Below, piece by piece: positions 24,812-37,062 of a stretch of 64,000 bases of DNA. Position 1 is the first letter of the stretch. Every line of letters starts with the position of its first letter. This DNA comes from Chionoecetes opilio. Its lineage: Eukaryota > Arthropoda > Malacostraca > Decapoda > Majidae. Below the pieces are notes generated by a model that saw only the letters and a program-made list of their open reading frames with translations, had not been told where the DNA came from and ran no database searches. The stretch is from assembly GCA_016584305.1 (NCBI GenBank), contig JACEEZ010004806.1:52501-116500 (forward strand), in the 5' to 3' direction. The translations under genes were made by a program, and so were the position numbers.

Positions 24812-27800
24812 ATCTGCACAAAAAAACAAACCACACCAAGCCTAGAGTTCATACTAATTTATATATCTTTACGTATAACTGATACATCTTTCAATCCAGT
24901 CAGATCCACATTTTCAGTAATTCAGACTAACTCCCTTCTCATAGTTCAGATTTTTTGTTATCACTGAGTATTCAAACCTGAAATATAGACTACGTTAAAT
25001 CAACAAAACACTTGTACAAGAGACTCACATGCTGGAAATAGTCAAAGAGTGGCTGGTAGCGCGTCCCCTCCAGCTCCCGGCCCTTGAACTTGGACAACAC
25101 ATCGTACTGCGCCTCACTCTTGAACAGCTGGCACAGGCGAGCTTCCATCAGGATGTAGATGCCGGGCCGGTCCTCAGTCTGACGGGAAATGACGGAGTAA
25201 GGGAGAGTGAATAAGTTAAAATAGTTAAAATAGCCACATGACCAAAATATTACATTATATTACAGTATAAAAAATTTGACAATGCTGTAAAATTTATGAA
25301 TGTGAATGAAAGATTTTATATGTGTATAGTTTACAAGAACGTATAAAATCAAGCATATATCAAGCAAACCGAACCCAAATCCAGCTCACTTTATAAATCG
25401 TTGAAAATGTTGTACATTTTGTGAATGTGAATGAAAGGAGATTTTACAATATTGTGTAAGGGTATTTTTTACACGAATGTATAAAATAAAGCCTTTATCA
25501 AACAAACCCAACTTATATGCAGCTCACCTTTCCCTGGACCTTTACATAATCATGTTCGGGATTAACGCAGAGTGCCAGGTTGGAAGGCAGGGTCCAGGGG
25601 GTGGTGGTCCAGGCCACTAGCAGCACCCCCTCCTGGCCCACCACGGGGAAGTTGGCCACCACTGAGAAATATAAGAAAATAAGGAACCTACATGAAGCCG
25701 TGAGAGCTACACACGGTAGTTCCTGCACTTAACACTACCTACATCCACTTTTCATCCCCATCCATGAAATGATCTAACCTTCTTTTAAAACTCCCTATTG
25801 ACTCAGCACTAACTACCTGATGACTGAGTCTATTCCAATCTGAGGGAGAAAAGAATGGTGAAGAACCTTACACTGACATAGTTACTGAAATATGCTGATA
25901 AACTAAGATTTCCTTGAGGCACAATAACCTTTGCTGGGTGTTTTACTTCCATACCTGTTTACAACCACTAGCATCACCAACATAGTGAAAATGGATTCTT
26001 CACTTTTTTCATAATTTCCATCCAACAAAAAAAAAAAATCAGCACCTACCTGAAGGGTCCTGAGTCTCCTTGTAGTTTTGTCCGGCCTCAAAGTTGGAGA
26101 TTGGAGTGGAGCATGCCGTGGAGAAGGGCATGACCTTGAAGCCACGATACACCAGGCCCTTTTGGTACAGCTGTCCGAACACCCACCACACACTCTCCAT
26201 GAACCAGGGATACAACGTCTTGTAGTCATTACGGAAATCTGCAGTAAGAGAAAGTCATAAGAGGGATAGCCATAAGAGGATAAGTCATAAGAGGATAAGT
26301 CATAAGAGGGATAGCCATAAGAGGATAAGTCATAAGAGGATAAGTCATAAGAGGATAAGTCATAAGAGGGATAGTCATAAGAGGATAAGTCATAAGAGGG
26401 ATAGTCATAAGAGGATAAGTCATAAGAGGATAAGTCATAAGAGGGATAGTCATAAGAGGATAAGTCATAAGAGGGATAGTCATAAGAGGATAAGTCATAA
26501 GAGGATAAGTCATAAGAGGATAAGTCATACGAGGATAAGTCATAAGAGGGATAGTCATAAGAGGATAAGTCATAAGAGGGATAGTCATAAGAGGATAAGT
26601 CATACGAGGATAAGTCATAAGAGGGAAAGTCATAAGAGGATAAGTCATAAGAGGGATAGTCATAAGAGGATAAGTCATTAGAGGGATAGCCATAAGAGGA
26701 TAAGTCATAAGAGGGATAGTCATAAGAGGGATAGTCATAAGAGGATAAGTCATAAGAGGGATAGTCATAAGAGGGATAGTCATAAGAGGATAAGTCATAA
26801 GAGGGATAGTCATAAGAGGATAAGTCATAAGAGGATAAGTCATAAGAGGATAAGTCATAAGAGGATAAGTCATAAGAGGATAGTCATAAGAGGATAAGTC
26901 ATAAGAGGATAAGTCATAAGAGGATAAGTCATAAGAGGATAAGTCATAAGAGGGATAGTCATAAGAGGATAAGTCATAAGAGGATAAGTCATAAGAGGAT
27001 AAGTCATAAGAGGATAAGTCATAAGAGGATAAGTCATAAGAGGGATAGTCATAAGAGGATAAGTCATAAGAGGGATAGTCATAAGAGGGATAGTCATAAG
27101 AGGAATAGCCATAAGAGGATAAGTCATAAGAGGGATAGTCATAAGAGGGATAGTCATATGAGGATAAGTCATAAGAGGATAAGTCATAAGAGGATAAGTC
27201 ATAAGAGGATAAGTCATAAGAGGATAAGTCATAAGAGGATAAGTCATAAGAGGATAAGTCATAAGAAGGATAGTTATAAGAGGATAAGTCATAAGAGGAT
27301 AAGTCATAAGAGGATAAGTCATAAGAGGATAAGTCATAAGAGGGTAAGTCATAAGAGGATAAGTCATAAGAGGATAAGTCATAAGAGGATAAGTCATAAG
27401 AGGGATAGTCATAAGAGGGATAGTCATAAGAGGATAAGTCATAAGAGGGATAGTCATAAGAGGGATAGTCATAAGAGGATAAGTCATAAGAGGGATAGTC
27501 ATAAGAGGATAAGTCATATGAGGATAAGTCATAAGAGGATAAGTCATAAGAGGATAAGTCATAAGAGGGATAGTCATAAGAGGATAAGTCATAAGAGGAT
27601 AAGTCATAAGAGGATAAGTCATAAGAGGATAAGTCATAAGAGGGATAGTCATAAGAGGATAAGTCATAAGAAGGATATTTATAAGAGGATAAGTCATAAG
27701 AGGGATAGTTATAAGAGGATAAGTCATAAGAAGGATATTTATAAGAGGATAAGTCATAAGAGGGATAGTTATAAGAGGATAAGTCATAAGAAGGATATTT

Positions 27801-30800
27801 ATAAGAGGATAAGTCATAAGAGGGATAGTCATAAGAGGATAAGTCATAAGAGGATAAGTCATAAGAGGATAAGTCATAAGAGGATAAGTCATAAGAGGAT
27901 AAGTCATAAGAGGATAAGTCATAAGAGGATAAGTCATATGAGGATAAATCATAATAGGGATAAACAGGCGAGTAAAGCAGACAGATGGCAATAGGCACAG
28001 GTAGAAAGGGTTGTGCAAGGAAAGGATGTGAACAGTGAGGGGGCTTTTGAGGAGATATATAAATGATAAAGGTGTTGGATGGGAGGGAGAAAACATAAAT
28101 CATGCTCAAACACGGTGTGGTAGTAAAGTACGTACGTGTATGAACATGACGAGGAGGGGAAGGAGACGGGTAAGAAAGAAAAGCATAGATATTAAAGAAT
28201 AGGAACAGAGGAACATAGGAATATAGAAGAGCATAGAAATTTAAAAATAGGAACAGAGGAACATAGGAATATAGAAGAGCATAGATATCAAAGAATAGGA
28301 ACAGAGGAACATAGGAATATAGAAGAGCATAGAAATTTAAGAATAGGAACAGAGGAACATAGGAATATAGAAGAGCATAGATATCAAAGAATAGGAACAG
28401 AGGAACATAGGAATATAGAAGAGCATAGAAATTTAAAAATAGGAACAGAGGAACATAGGAATATAGAAGAGCATAGATATCAAAGAATAGGAACAGAGGA
28501 ACATAGGAATATAGAAGAGCATAGATATCAAAGAATAGGAACAGAGGAACATAGGAATATAGAAGAGCATAGATATCAAAGAATAGGAACAGAGGAACAT
28601 AGGAATATAGAAGAGCATAGAAATTGTTCTACCAGCTTCTACCACCAGTTGTTCACGGTGGACCCTCCAACTGAGCAGCTTCACACCACTGGGTTACAGG
28701 CAGTGGATGCCGATCCTCCCATTGACGAAACCGCACCCTCTCTTGACGAAGTCAGAGAGGCTGTAGCAAAGTTGAAGGATGGAAAGGCAGCTGGTGTTTG
28801 TAATATCAGTGCGGAGCTCCTCAAAGCTGGGGGTGAGGCCATGATCCGCGGGTTGCATGCTGTCCTGACTGCCGTGTGGCAATCAGGTACCATTCCTCCT
28901 GACTGGAAAAGGGGGCTGGTCGTCCCTATCTGGAAAGGGAAAGGGGACCGTCAGGACTGCAACAATTACTGCGGTATTACACTGCTCAGCGTACCAGGCA
29001 AGGTGCTTGCCCATCTATTGCTGACACGAATTCGCAGTCATCTGGTGAAGCATCAGAGACCTCAGCAGTCTGGGTTCACGCCTGGTAAGTCAACAACGGA
29101 CCGTATCCTAGCGCTTCGTGTCCTGGTGGAACGCCGACGTGAGTTTCGACAGGGGATGCTTGCAGCCTATGTTGATCTCAAGAAGGCGTTTGACTCAGTG
29201 CATCGTGAGTCACTCTGGGATCTTCTGCGACTTCGAGTGCTGTGAAGTGTGGGGCAGGTGTATCCAGCTTCTTTCCTGTGAATACAGGAGTGAGGCAGGG
29301 GTGCGTCCTTGCCCCATCACTTTTCAACGCTTGTATGGACTGGGTATTGGACAAGGTTGTAGATCAAAGTGATTGTGGAGCATCCGTCGGCAACACCAAG
29401 ATCACTGATCTTGTTTTTGCCGATGATGCAGTAATCTTTGCTGAGTCGCTGGAGGTCCTGGTGATGGCTCTCGAGGCGCTGCACGAGGAGGCAAAGCCTT
29501 TGGGACTTGAGGTCTCCTGGCTCAAGACCAAGGTCCAGGTATTTGGAGACTTACTAGATGAAGCAGTACAGTCTGTTCATGCGTGTGGCGAGGACATTGA
29601 GATCTTGGAAAGTTTTACATACCTTGGTAGCGCAGTCCATAATGACGGCGGGTCACGTCAAGAAGTCTTACGACGGATTGGCATAGCCCACGGTGTTATG
29701 GACTCGCTCAGCGGGAGTATTTGGCGTTGTCGGTACCTGTGCAGGAGGACAAAGATCCGGATCTTCAAGTCGCTTGTGATCCCTGTCTTACTCTATGGTT
29801 GTGAGACATGGACACTAAATAGTGACTTGAAGAGACGAATCAATGCCTTTGGTAATAAGTGTCTTCGCAGAATCATGGGGTATCGCTGGGATGATTACGT
29901 GTCAAATCAGCGATTGCACCGTGAGACTGAATCGAGGCCTATTACCTGCATAGTCCGTCAGCGCTAACTTCGGCTATATGGGCATGTGGCACGCTACCCT
30001 GAAACCGATCCTTCCCATCGGGTTGTATCTGTAAGAGACAATCCGGCGTGGAGGAGGCCAAGGGGGCGCCCACAAGGCTCGTGGCTGGGGCAAGTTGATG
30101 TTTCTTGTCGAGAGCTGCTTGGTATGGGAAAGGAGCCTGCATGGGAACTCGCGCGTGGTGACCCCCGGGAGTGGCGTCGTAGGGTGGGCGAGGCGACGCG
30201 CCCCCCGGCGTATGCCCCCAATGATTGATTGATAGAAATTTAAGAATAGGAACAGAGGAACATAGGAATATATGGCAACATAAAAACCTACACATCTTCA
30301 CAGCCAATATGGAGAAAAGGAAGGCAAGGGACGTAAAAACACTACACCAAAACATGAGATACACATTTCAGATAAATTTCATTCCGACCGCCACCAACAG
30401 AGAATGTAACGTACCAATCCAGCGGCCCAGACGAGTGATGATCTGCTCCCACTCGCTAGCGTACCGACTCACAATGTTCCGACACAGCTCATTGTAGCGC
30501 TTGATGCCCATAGCTGCTACATCCTCCGGGCCTTTGATACCATGGGTCTTGTCGATTTCATACTCCTGGAACGGGAAGAAGTTTGCAAGTGGGTGAATGT
30601 GCCGGCGTGTTTTATCTACCTATTTCAAGTCAGTGTTGTTTGTACCTAGTGCCGACCGGGGTAATTTGGTCCTTCCAACGGACCGGTTCTATTCGGACCG
30701 CCATTTTTGCTTTGGTGTTTGTTTCAATATAAATAAGAGTGTAACAGTTTTGAATATCCCATGTAGTAAAACAACCATTTTAACATTTCTAGTATTAATA

Positions 30801-32143
30801 TGAATATAAATATCGATATGTAACTGAACCCAGAAACCAAAATAGAAAATGAGTAAAATGACAGCAAAAAAAAGTTGCGGCAAAGTTTGTTTACAAAATC
30901 AGCTGATTTGGCAAACTTTCATGGGATTCAAATACGAGACGGAGTACATTCTTGTAAATAAGCGTATATATAGTGTTTTTCCTCTACTTTAACATGAAAA
31001 TATCAAAAATGCTCTATCTTGTCTCATTTTCGCATGATCAATGCTCAGTTTGGGTCCGTATTTACCCGTGACAAAAACACTCACGGGGTAAATTGGACCC
31101 AGTGTAATGTACCCCTCACGGCATATCACGGTGAGGATTAACTGCTTATTTGCACTTTTCTTTTGTTTCAGATTGTTGAATGCTAATATGAAATTAGTTT
31201 AAGGGTGCTGGTATATAAATTAAGGGTAAATTTTTACTCAAGGACCAGAATTCTCTACACAATTGGGAGAATGATTTCTGTTTACCTTAATGGATACGGT
31301 AAATGTGCAGTTTCAACCAATACTTCCTATAAACCTATACTCTCCTGACATAACTTGGGGGCTATGCCCACCCATACCTCCCTGCTAGTTAACTAACCTA
31401 ACATGGGCATTGATTACGTAACCTAACGGTATTATTTTACATTAGGACCGAAATTCCCTACACAATTGGGAGTGTGGTTCTGTTTACCTTATTTAATTCT
31501 AGGAAACATTTTCTCTATTGAGTTTCCGTCGCAAATCATTACTTTCGAAGATATATGACATGTTCATAGGGAGGCGAGAGCCAAGTGTTTACGTGCGCCT
31601 GACTCTTCTTCCTCTTGTGACCTGCATCGCCTCTGTTTTTCCCTTGCCGCGGACACTTTTTTAATGCAGATTTGACATTAGTTTGGAGGTTAAAGCGTGT
31701 GTTAGGTTAGGTTAGTGAGTCAAAAGGTGGGGTTAGGTTAATTTTCATATCTCCTATACACTCGGATCTCCTTCCTATTAAAAACATCTTATATCTCCGA
31801 AAGAAGTGGTTTGTGACGGAAGCTCATAGAGAGAATGTTTCCTAGAATCCAATAAGGTAAACAGAAACCATACTCCCAATTGTGTAGGGAATTCTGGCCC
31901 TAGTGTAAAGTATTACTAAATTAAGTAACAATGCTTAGAAATTATAAAAGAAAAACTAGCATAGACCTAGAAAAAGAAGAAAGACTAGGAACTCAAAGAC
32001 TGGAACCCAAACGTGTGCGTGTTGGTCATATTTTCCGCCTCCCCAGAGAATGTGAAGAACAGCTAACAGAATGTTTGATAGTGTCCATGGGCATGGTATG
32101 ACATGTTGTTGAAGTTTTTGGAGGTTTGTCAAATTTTTAAGAT

Positions 32144-32208
<65 letters not shown>

Positions 32209-33940
32209 ATATATATATTTTATATATATGACCAATTTACCCCAGAGTTAGGTCCGATTTACCCCATTTAGTGTAAAAATGCGGTCCGCACTTCGCAGTG
32301 TTTTGATAACAGAGCTATAATGGAAATTTGTTCAAACTTTAATGACATATAGGTAGTGACCCTCTTATGATTGTATTAACTTTTTGTTTGTTTATTTCAA
32401 TAGATATGGAAACTAGATCAAAGTTTGTCAAAACCAGGACCAAATTACCCCGGTCGGCACTATATAATGTTAGTGTTGTTTGTACCTATATAATGTTAGT
32501 GTTGTTTGTACCTATATAATGTTAGTGTTGCTTGTACCTATGTAATGTTAGTGTTGCTTGTACCTATATACAGTTAGTGTTGTTTGTACCTATATAAAGT
32601 TATTTGTACCTATATAAAGTTATTTGTACCTATATAAAGTTAGTGTTTTTTGTACCTGTATAAAGTTATTTGTACCTATATAAAGTTAGTGTTTTTTGTA
32701 CCTATATAAAGTTATTTGTACCTATATAAAGTTAGTGTTTTTTGTACCTATTTAAAAGTTAGTGTTGTTTGTACCTATTTAAAGTTGTTTGTACCAATAT
32801 AAAGTTAGTGTTGTTTGTACCTATTTAAAAGTTAGTGTTGTTTGTACCTATTTAAAGTTGTTTGTACCTATATAAAGTTAGTGTTGTTTGTACCTATGTA
32901 AAGTTAGGTAAAGTTTGTATTGTCTTATCTCTATATCTACTCTGGATGCTTTGTTTGAACCACGTCTTCCTCAAGTTCTTCTTACTGGAATGTTAAAGTG
33001 TGTGTGTGTGTGTAGAAGGGGATGTTTGCATGCTACGGATGATACAAGTAATTGCGTGGCTGGTAAAGGTAATATGTTGTACAGGGGTTCACAACTTAGT
33101 ATTTGAGCAAATGCCATTCAAACAATCTACATACTGTCCTTCCCCAAACTTCTGTCCCTCTTCCACCCCCCTTACCACAGGGAGGCCATGGGTGTCCCAG
33201 CCAAAGCGTCTCTCCACATGGTAGCCATTCTGATGTGCCCAGCGAGTCACCACGTCTTTGATGGTTCCGGCCAGGATGTGCCCATAATGTGGTAGTCCCG
33301 TGGCAAAGGGCGGCCCATCATAGAAGGTAAACCTGACGTACAGAGGAGCAAGTCAGGGATGGTGAGATGCACACCTCTTTGTTCCACACATTTTCACATG
33401 TATGGAACGCTTGCCAGGGGTCACAAAATATTATTTGGATATAAAGATGTTGAACACTAACAAGAGTCCTATCAATGTAATTAAGGCAATACATTTTTTT
33501 ATAAATATTCAACTGCCATAACATCCAACTTGTACACTCACTGTGTTATTCCATGAGGTAACTTGTCAAATTGTCACATTCTACTGCTGAAACAATTACC
33601 ATCATCATCATCATACTCAGCTGTTCCCCTACAGTGAGCCCCCTAACAATTGATGGCCATGGCAGAGGCGCCATGATTACATATCTAGAAATCCCCAAGA
33701 TTACATATGAACACCCTCCACTAAATGGGACTATAATAAGTAGCCTAGATGATTTGATTGTATGCATGACTCATCTGACGTCAGCCCATCTGGTCTCCTG
33801 CCTCACCTTGGCCGGTCCTTGCTCTGCTTCAGGCAGGAGTGAAACACGTCCAGCTTCTTCCACAGCTCCAGCACCTTCTCCTCCTCCTGGCTGAAGGAGA
33901 TCTGATCCACCTCAGGAACGGATTGCAGGCACTCCCCCAT
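18646..33940 (-). CDS. IARS1: Cytosolic isoleucyl-tRNA synthetase
   Basis: Class I synthetase charging tRNA-Ile, in animals part of the multisynthetase complex. Fourteen coding exons on the minus strand: 33940-33807, 33332-33176, 30565-30415, 26238-26050, 25661-25528, 25178-25029, 24403-23964, 23545-23446, 22707-22525, 22200-21923, 21572-21456, 21204-20823, 20352-19125, 18880-18646. Every junction is GT-AG and in phase, giving about 1291 residues (human 1262). Motifs: HIGH box as HYGH (60-63), editing-domain [11 protein letters not shown] (about 228) and [11 protein letters not shown] (about 325), KMSKR (609-613), anticodon-binding RWILSF region, then the eukaryote-specific C-terminal extension. 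Exon 13 shifts frame at 19280-19284 (near residue 1163); the downstream frame alone matches the last exon's phase. Introns contain minisatellites, an RTE LINE and a pogo-like element. Confidence 0.95.
19280..19284 (-). other. IARS1: 2-base frameshift in IARS1 exon 13
   Basis: Upstream the frame reads [10 protein letters not shown]. Two bases must be skipped in the CACAC tract to continue [20 protein letters not shown] and reach the donor at 19125 in phase 2, which fits the AG|A acceptor at 18880. Summed exon length is 3n+2. Confidence 0.8.
22711..23103. repeat. 36-bp minisatellite, about 11 copies
   Basis: Unit ACAAAAATTCATGATGTAAA plus ATGCGCCTGCCGTATA, with few variants. It sits in the IARS1 intron before exon 9 and stops only a few bases from that exon's 3' splice site at 22707/22708. 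No spacer between units, so it is not a CRISPR. Confidence 0.95.
23546..23963 (-). other. IARS1 intron 7, nothing recognised
   Basis: Intron between exons 7 and 8. I see no repeat or element; likewise 23104-23445 between the minisatellite and exon 8. Confidence 0.5.
24482..24812 (+). mobile_element. Full-length tRNA-derived SINE with poly-A tail
   Basis: Box A (AGCGGTAGCAGAGTGGTTAG) and box B (GAGTTCGATCCCGAG) are correctly spaced. A body (CACCGTCGAGTGGCCTAAGA), a second region and 33 A at 24780-24810 follow. Related copies: 63527 (+), 17780 (-) and a head-only piece at 55716. It lies in an IARS1 intron. Confidence 0.85.
25672..25850 (-). mobile_element. Non-LTR retroelement 3' fragment
   Basis: Same LINE tail as 2381-2610, reversed (CTACATCCACTTTTCATCCC, CTTTTAAAACTCCCTATTGA). 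It begins only about 12 bases upstream of IARS1 exon 5's acceptor. Confidence 0.7.
26250..27965. repeat. 15-bp minisatellite, about 114 copies
   Basis: Unit CATAAGAGGATAAGT alternates with CATAAGAGGGATAGT and rare variants (ATATTTATAAGA, CATACGAGG). It fills 1.7 kb of the IARS1 intron next to exon 4. The unit has no stop in several frames, so it shows long open frames ([33 protein letters not shown]) that are artefacts. Confidence 0.95.
28197..28625. repeat. 48-bp minisatellite, about nine copies
   Basis: Units contain GGAACAGAGGAACATAGGAA and TATAGAAGAGCATAGATATC, at an exact spacing of 48 between successive AGGAAC starts. The array is broken by the RTE insertion and resumes at 30232-30270. 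Confidence 0.9.
28626..30231 (+). mobile_element. 5'-truncated RTE-type LINE with reverse transcriptase
   Basis: The plus strand encodes RT blocks: [51 protein letters not shown], then after a deletion at about 29240 [17 protein letters not shown], the catalytic [13 protein letters not shown], and C-terminal [10 protein letters not shown] and [16 protein letters not shown]. About 20 residues are missing between DLLRLR and SAVKCG, shifting the frame. A premature TAA at 29965-29967 lies between RQR and LRLYGH. It ends in TGATTGATTGA. ATAGAAATT at 28617-28625 and 30232-30240 is the target duplication. Dead copy inside an IARS1 intron. Confidence 0.9.
31428..31916. mobile_element. GGTA-ended foldback MITE, copy 1
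   Basis: GGTATTATTTTACATTAGGA is mirrored by CCTAGTGTAAAGTATTAC, and the palindrome runs through (CTACACAATTGGGAGTGTGG, TCCGTCGCAAATCA). Relatives are at 34385, 37342, 41314 and 42470. No coding content. Confidence 0.75.
31931..32101 (+). pseudogene. Pogo-type transposase N-terminal fragment
   Basis: A 56-codon frame begins [19 protein letters not shown] and continues [20 protein letters not shown] before TGA. It resembles the psq-type helix-turn-helix region of pogo transposases. The catalytic part is absent. Confidence 0.55.
32144..32229. repeat. (TA)n microsatellite
   Basis: TA run with two TTTTATA breaks, inside the pogo-like element. Confidence 0.9.
32461..32935. repeat. Minisatellite of TTTGTACCTATATAAAGTTA units
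   Basis: About 20 variable units of 15-27 bp built from GTTAGTGTTGTTTGTACCTA. It occupies the IARS1 intron between exons 2 and 3. The same phrase precedes the pogo-like element at 30632-30648. Confidence 0.9.
33333..33806 (-). other. IARS1 intron after exon 1, nothing recognised
   Basis: Intron sequence between the first two coding exons, donor AAG|GTGAGG at 33807/33806. No repeat seen. Confidence 0.5.
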
Positions 33941-34384
33941 CCTGCTGGCGTTGCTGCTGTCGCCTCCTGCAGCTCAGAGTCACCAACAGGGGCGTATTTA
34001 GGATCTTGAAACATTGGGCCCAGCCATGAGAACTTAAAATATTTACAGGATAATTTTCAATTTATTTATGAGTATAATGAATATAAGATGTGAGACACTG
34101 TACTATACCAAAAGGCTCCGGTACTTTGCTTAGGATAACTTTAGAAACATGAAATTAAAATAAAATTAAGACAATCTGAGTTGGGGTTCAACTTTGTTAT
34201 TATTTACATTTTCATCAGTAGGAGTAAAACCCTAAGGAAAAGAGAGCTTTGGCGGTATGAAGCAGTCATATAGATTGTATATTCCCAATGCTTTGTTCAA
34301 TACTGAAATCTGACCAACCTCGGTCTTATAACTACTTTTTTTTTTCATCACAAAGGACTGGCCAAGGACACACAAAAATGCACT

Positions 34385-34771
34385 TTGGAAAATGCACTTC
34401 TATGAGCTTCCGTTGCAAATCACTACTTTTGGAGATATACGATGTTTTTAATAGGAAGGAGGGTATATGAGATATGAAAATTAAACTAACCTAACCCCAC
34501 CTTTAGACTCACTAATCTAACCTAATCCCACGCTTTAACCTCCTAACTAAAACCAAATCCTCATTAAAAAGTGTGTGCGGCAAGGGAAGAACAGGGGCGA
34601 TACCCGTAAACACTCGTCGCTCTCCTCCCTATAAACAACATGTCATATCTCCAAAAGTAATGATTTGCGACGGAAGTTCATAGAGAGAATGTTTCTTAGA
34701 ATCCAATAAGGTAACCAGAAACTACACTCCCAATTGTGTAGGGAATTTCGGTCCTAGTGTAAAATAATACC
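34385..34771. mobile_element. GGTA-ended foldback MITE, copy 2 (partial)
   Basis: The left terminus is missing. The right half ends GTCCTAGTGTAAAATAATAC plus C. The interior matches copy 1 (AATGATTTGCGACGGAAG). I see nothing recognisable in 33967-34384. Confidence 0.65.
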
Positions 34772-34886
34772 AAAGCTTTTATTACAATACGGTTGCATTC
34801 CCCAGACTATGAGGTAGCCGGTTACCGGTCATTTCGCCCACAAGATATTTCACCCACATGTAAGAGTCAATTCGCCCACATGTAAG

Positions 34887-35004
34887 AGTCAATTCGCCCA
34901 CTCTAAAGTCAATTCGCCCACACGATCCATGTCATGGAGTCATGTAACTATATCTTCCTCTGGCAGAAATGGAATGAACCACCAGTAACCTTGGGCGAAA
35001 TGAC
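34887..35004. repeat. 118-bp direct repeat, left copy
   Basis: Matches 37063-37180 over 118 bases with one difference (GTCATGG against GTCACGG). It ends at the base before the foldback's GGTAAATTTC terminus. Confidence 0.9.
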
Positions 35005-37062
35005 GGTAAATTTCTAGTGTTTGCCCATACTCTCCCACTTCCCCCAAATAAGTTTGGGGACCTGTGGGAATGCGGGGTTTTCGGGTGGGGAACAAATTAT
35101 GCGTCAGAAACACATAATTAAAGAGTTGTGTAGGGGGGTAAAATTCCATAGATCTAGGGTAATTTCCTTATATCTAGAGAAAATTGCCTAACCAAAATAA
35201 ACCTAACCTAACCAAAATTAACCTAGCCTAGCAGGGGGTTTAACCGTGGCCACCGAGATGATAAGGCCTGGTGGATCGCCCGTGACGTCACACCATAAGG
35301 ATACCACCCGCTCCGCTCCCCGTACAAGTTTACCTACCTAATATAATGTTTATCAGTATAAAAGATATACTGTTATCTTCGGAAATGTTTGTTCTATAAT
35401 ATTATCAAATAAAAAACCGTAAAACACACAAAGAAAAGGCCATTATGAGACTTTCAAGAAATATGCATTAACTTAAACTCTTCGCTATTTAATATTTTGC
35501 TCGCAAACATTTTACATGGAGAATATCAATAGAAGTGGAGTTTAATTAGCTTTCCATTGATATATTTCGTTTAGTGATAAATGAATTAGCGGCATGCATA
35601 AATTAGCGTTAACTAGATATAAAAAATCATGAAATCGTATAATTTCCTACCTAATATATGTTTATCAATATAAAATATATACTGTTATCTTCGGAAATGT
35701 TTGTTCTATAATATTATCAAATAAAAAAACCGTAAAACACACTAAAGAAATGCCATTATGAGACTTTCAAGAAATATGCATGAACTTAAACTTTTCGCCA
35801 TTTAATATTTTGTGAACAAACTTTTTACATGGAGAATATCAATAGAAGCGGAATTTAATTAGCTTTCCATTGATATATTTCCTTTTCTGATAAATTAATT
35901 AGAACCATGCATAAATTAGCGTTAACTAAATAAATAACATCATGAAATCTGGGAAATTACGCGATTTCATGATGTTATTTATTTAGTTAACGCTAATTTA
36001 TGCAGTTTTAATTTATTTATCAGAAAAGGAAATATATCAATGGAAAGCTAATTAAATTCCGCTTCTATTGATATTCTCCATGTAAAAAGTTTTTTTCACA
36101 AAATATTAAATGGCGAAAAGTTTAAGTTCATGCATATTTCTTGAAAGTCTCATAATGGCATTTCTTTAATGTGTTTTACGGTTTTTTATTTGATAATATT
36201 ATAGAACAAACATTTCCGAAGATAACAGTATATATTTTATACTGATAAACATATATTAGGTAGGAAATTACCCGATTTCATGATTTTTTATATTTAGTTA
36301 ACGCTAATTTATGCATGCCGCTAATTCATTTATCACTAAACGAAATATATCAATGGAAAGCTAATTAAACTCCGCTTCTATTGATATTCTCCATGTAAAA
36401 TGTTTGCGAGCAAAATATTAAATGGCGAAGAGTTTAAGTTAATGCATATTTCTTGAAAGTCTCATAATGGCATTTTCTTTGTGTGTTTTACGGTTTTTTA
36501 TTTGATAATGTTATAGAACAAACATTTCCGAAGATAACAGTATATCTTTTATACTGATAAACATTATATTAGGTAGGTAAACTTGTACGGGGAGCGGAGC
36601 GGGTGGTATCCTTATGGTGTGACGTCACGGGCGATCCACCAAGCCTTGTCTCTCAGTGGTCTCGGTTTAACCAACCGATAACCTAACCAAATCTAACCTA
36701 AGCTAACCTAACTTAACCAAATCTAACCTATCCTAACCTAACCAAACCTAACCAAATCTAACCTAACCTACCCTAACCTAACCTTAACAAATCTAACCTA
36801 ACCTCCTAGCGGGGGGTTGGGGGGTTCTCGACACTTCGGTCATCATTCTGTGAGGATCGTCAGGTTCACACGTCTCTGGACTCAGAAGAAATCCAATGAA
36901 TATTCCCTATATCTAGGGAATTTTTTCAACACCCCTAACTCAAAAACGATGTTGTTGCGACGCATATTTTGTACCCCAGCCAAATATCCCGCATTGCCCC
37001 AGGTCCCCAAGCTTGTTTTGTGGGAGAGGGGGAGTATGGGCAAACACTAGAATAATACCCGC
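35005..37062. mobile_element. 2-kb foldback element with four-copy internal structure
   Basis: The termini read GGTAAATTTCTAGTGTTTGC and ...GCAAACACTAGAATAATACC. The dyad centre is near 35956 (spacer TGGGAAATTACGC). Each inner arm consists of two tandem units of about 330 bp (35335 and 35645 on the left; mirror images at 35970 and 36270), so the order is A, A', a', a. TGACGTCA occurs in both arms (35283, 36620). The right arm is longer because of a CCTAACC-rich stretch. No protein detected. Confidence 0.75.

Larger units (their letters stand above)
30649..32460 (+). mobile_element. Pogo-like transposon remnant, TA target duplication
   Basis: GTGCCGACCGGGGTAATTTG at the left end is the reverse complement of CAAATTACCCCGGTCGGCAC at the right, and both ends abut TA. 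It carries a nested foldback (31428-31916), a (TA)n run and one transposase N-terminal fragment. It inserted into the minisatellite that continues at 32461. Confidence 0.8.

Noticed and set aside
26229..28109. 626-codon minus-strand open frame ([10 protein letters not shown] repeats)
   Set aside because: It is the 15-bp minisatellite read through; other frames are equally open and it overlaps an IARS1 intron and exon 4 acceptor.
28649..29967. Host gene or retrovirus-like polymerase
   Set aside because: The FADD reverse transcriptase with [13 protein letters not shown] end and TGATTGA tail is an RTE LINE; no LTRs, no envelope or capsid gene.
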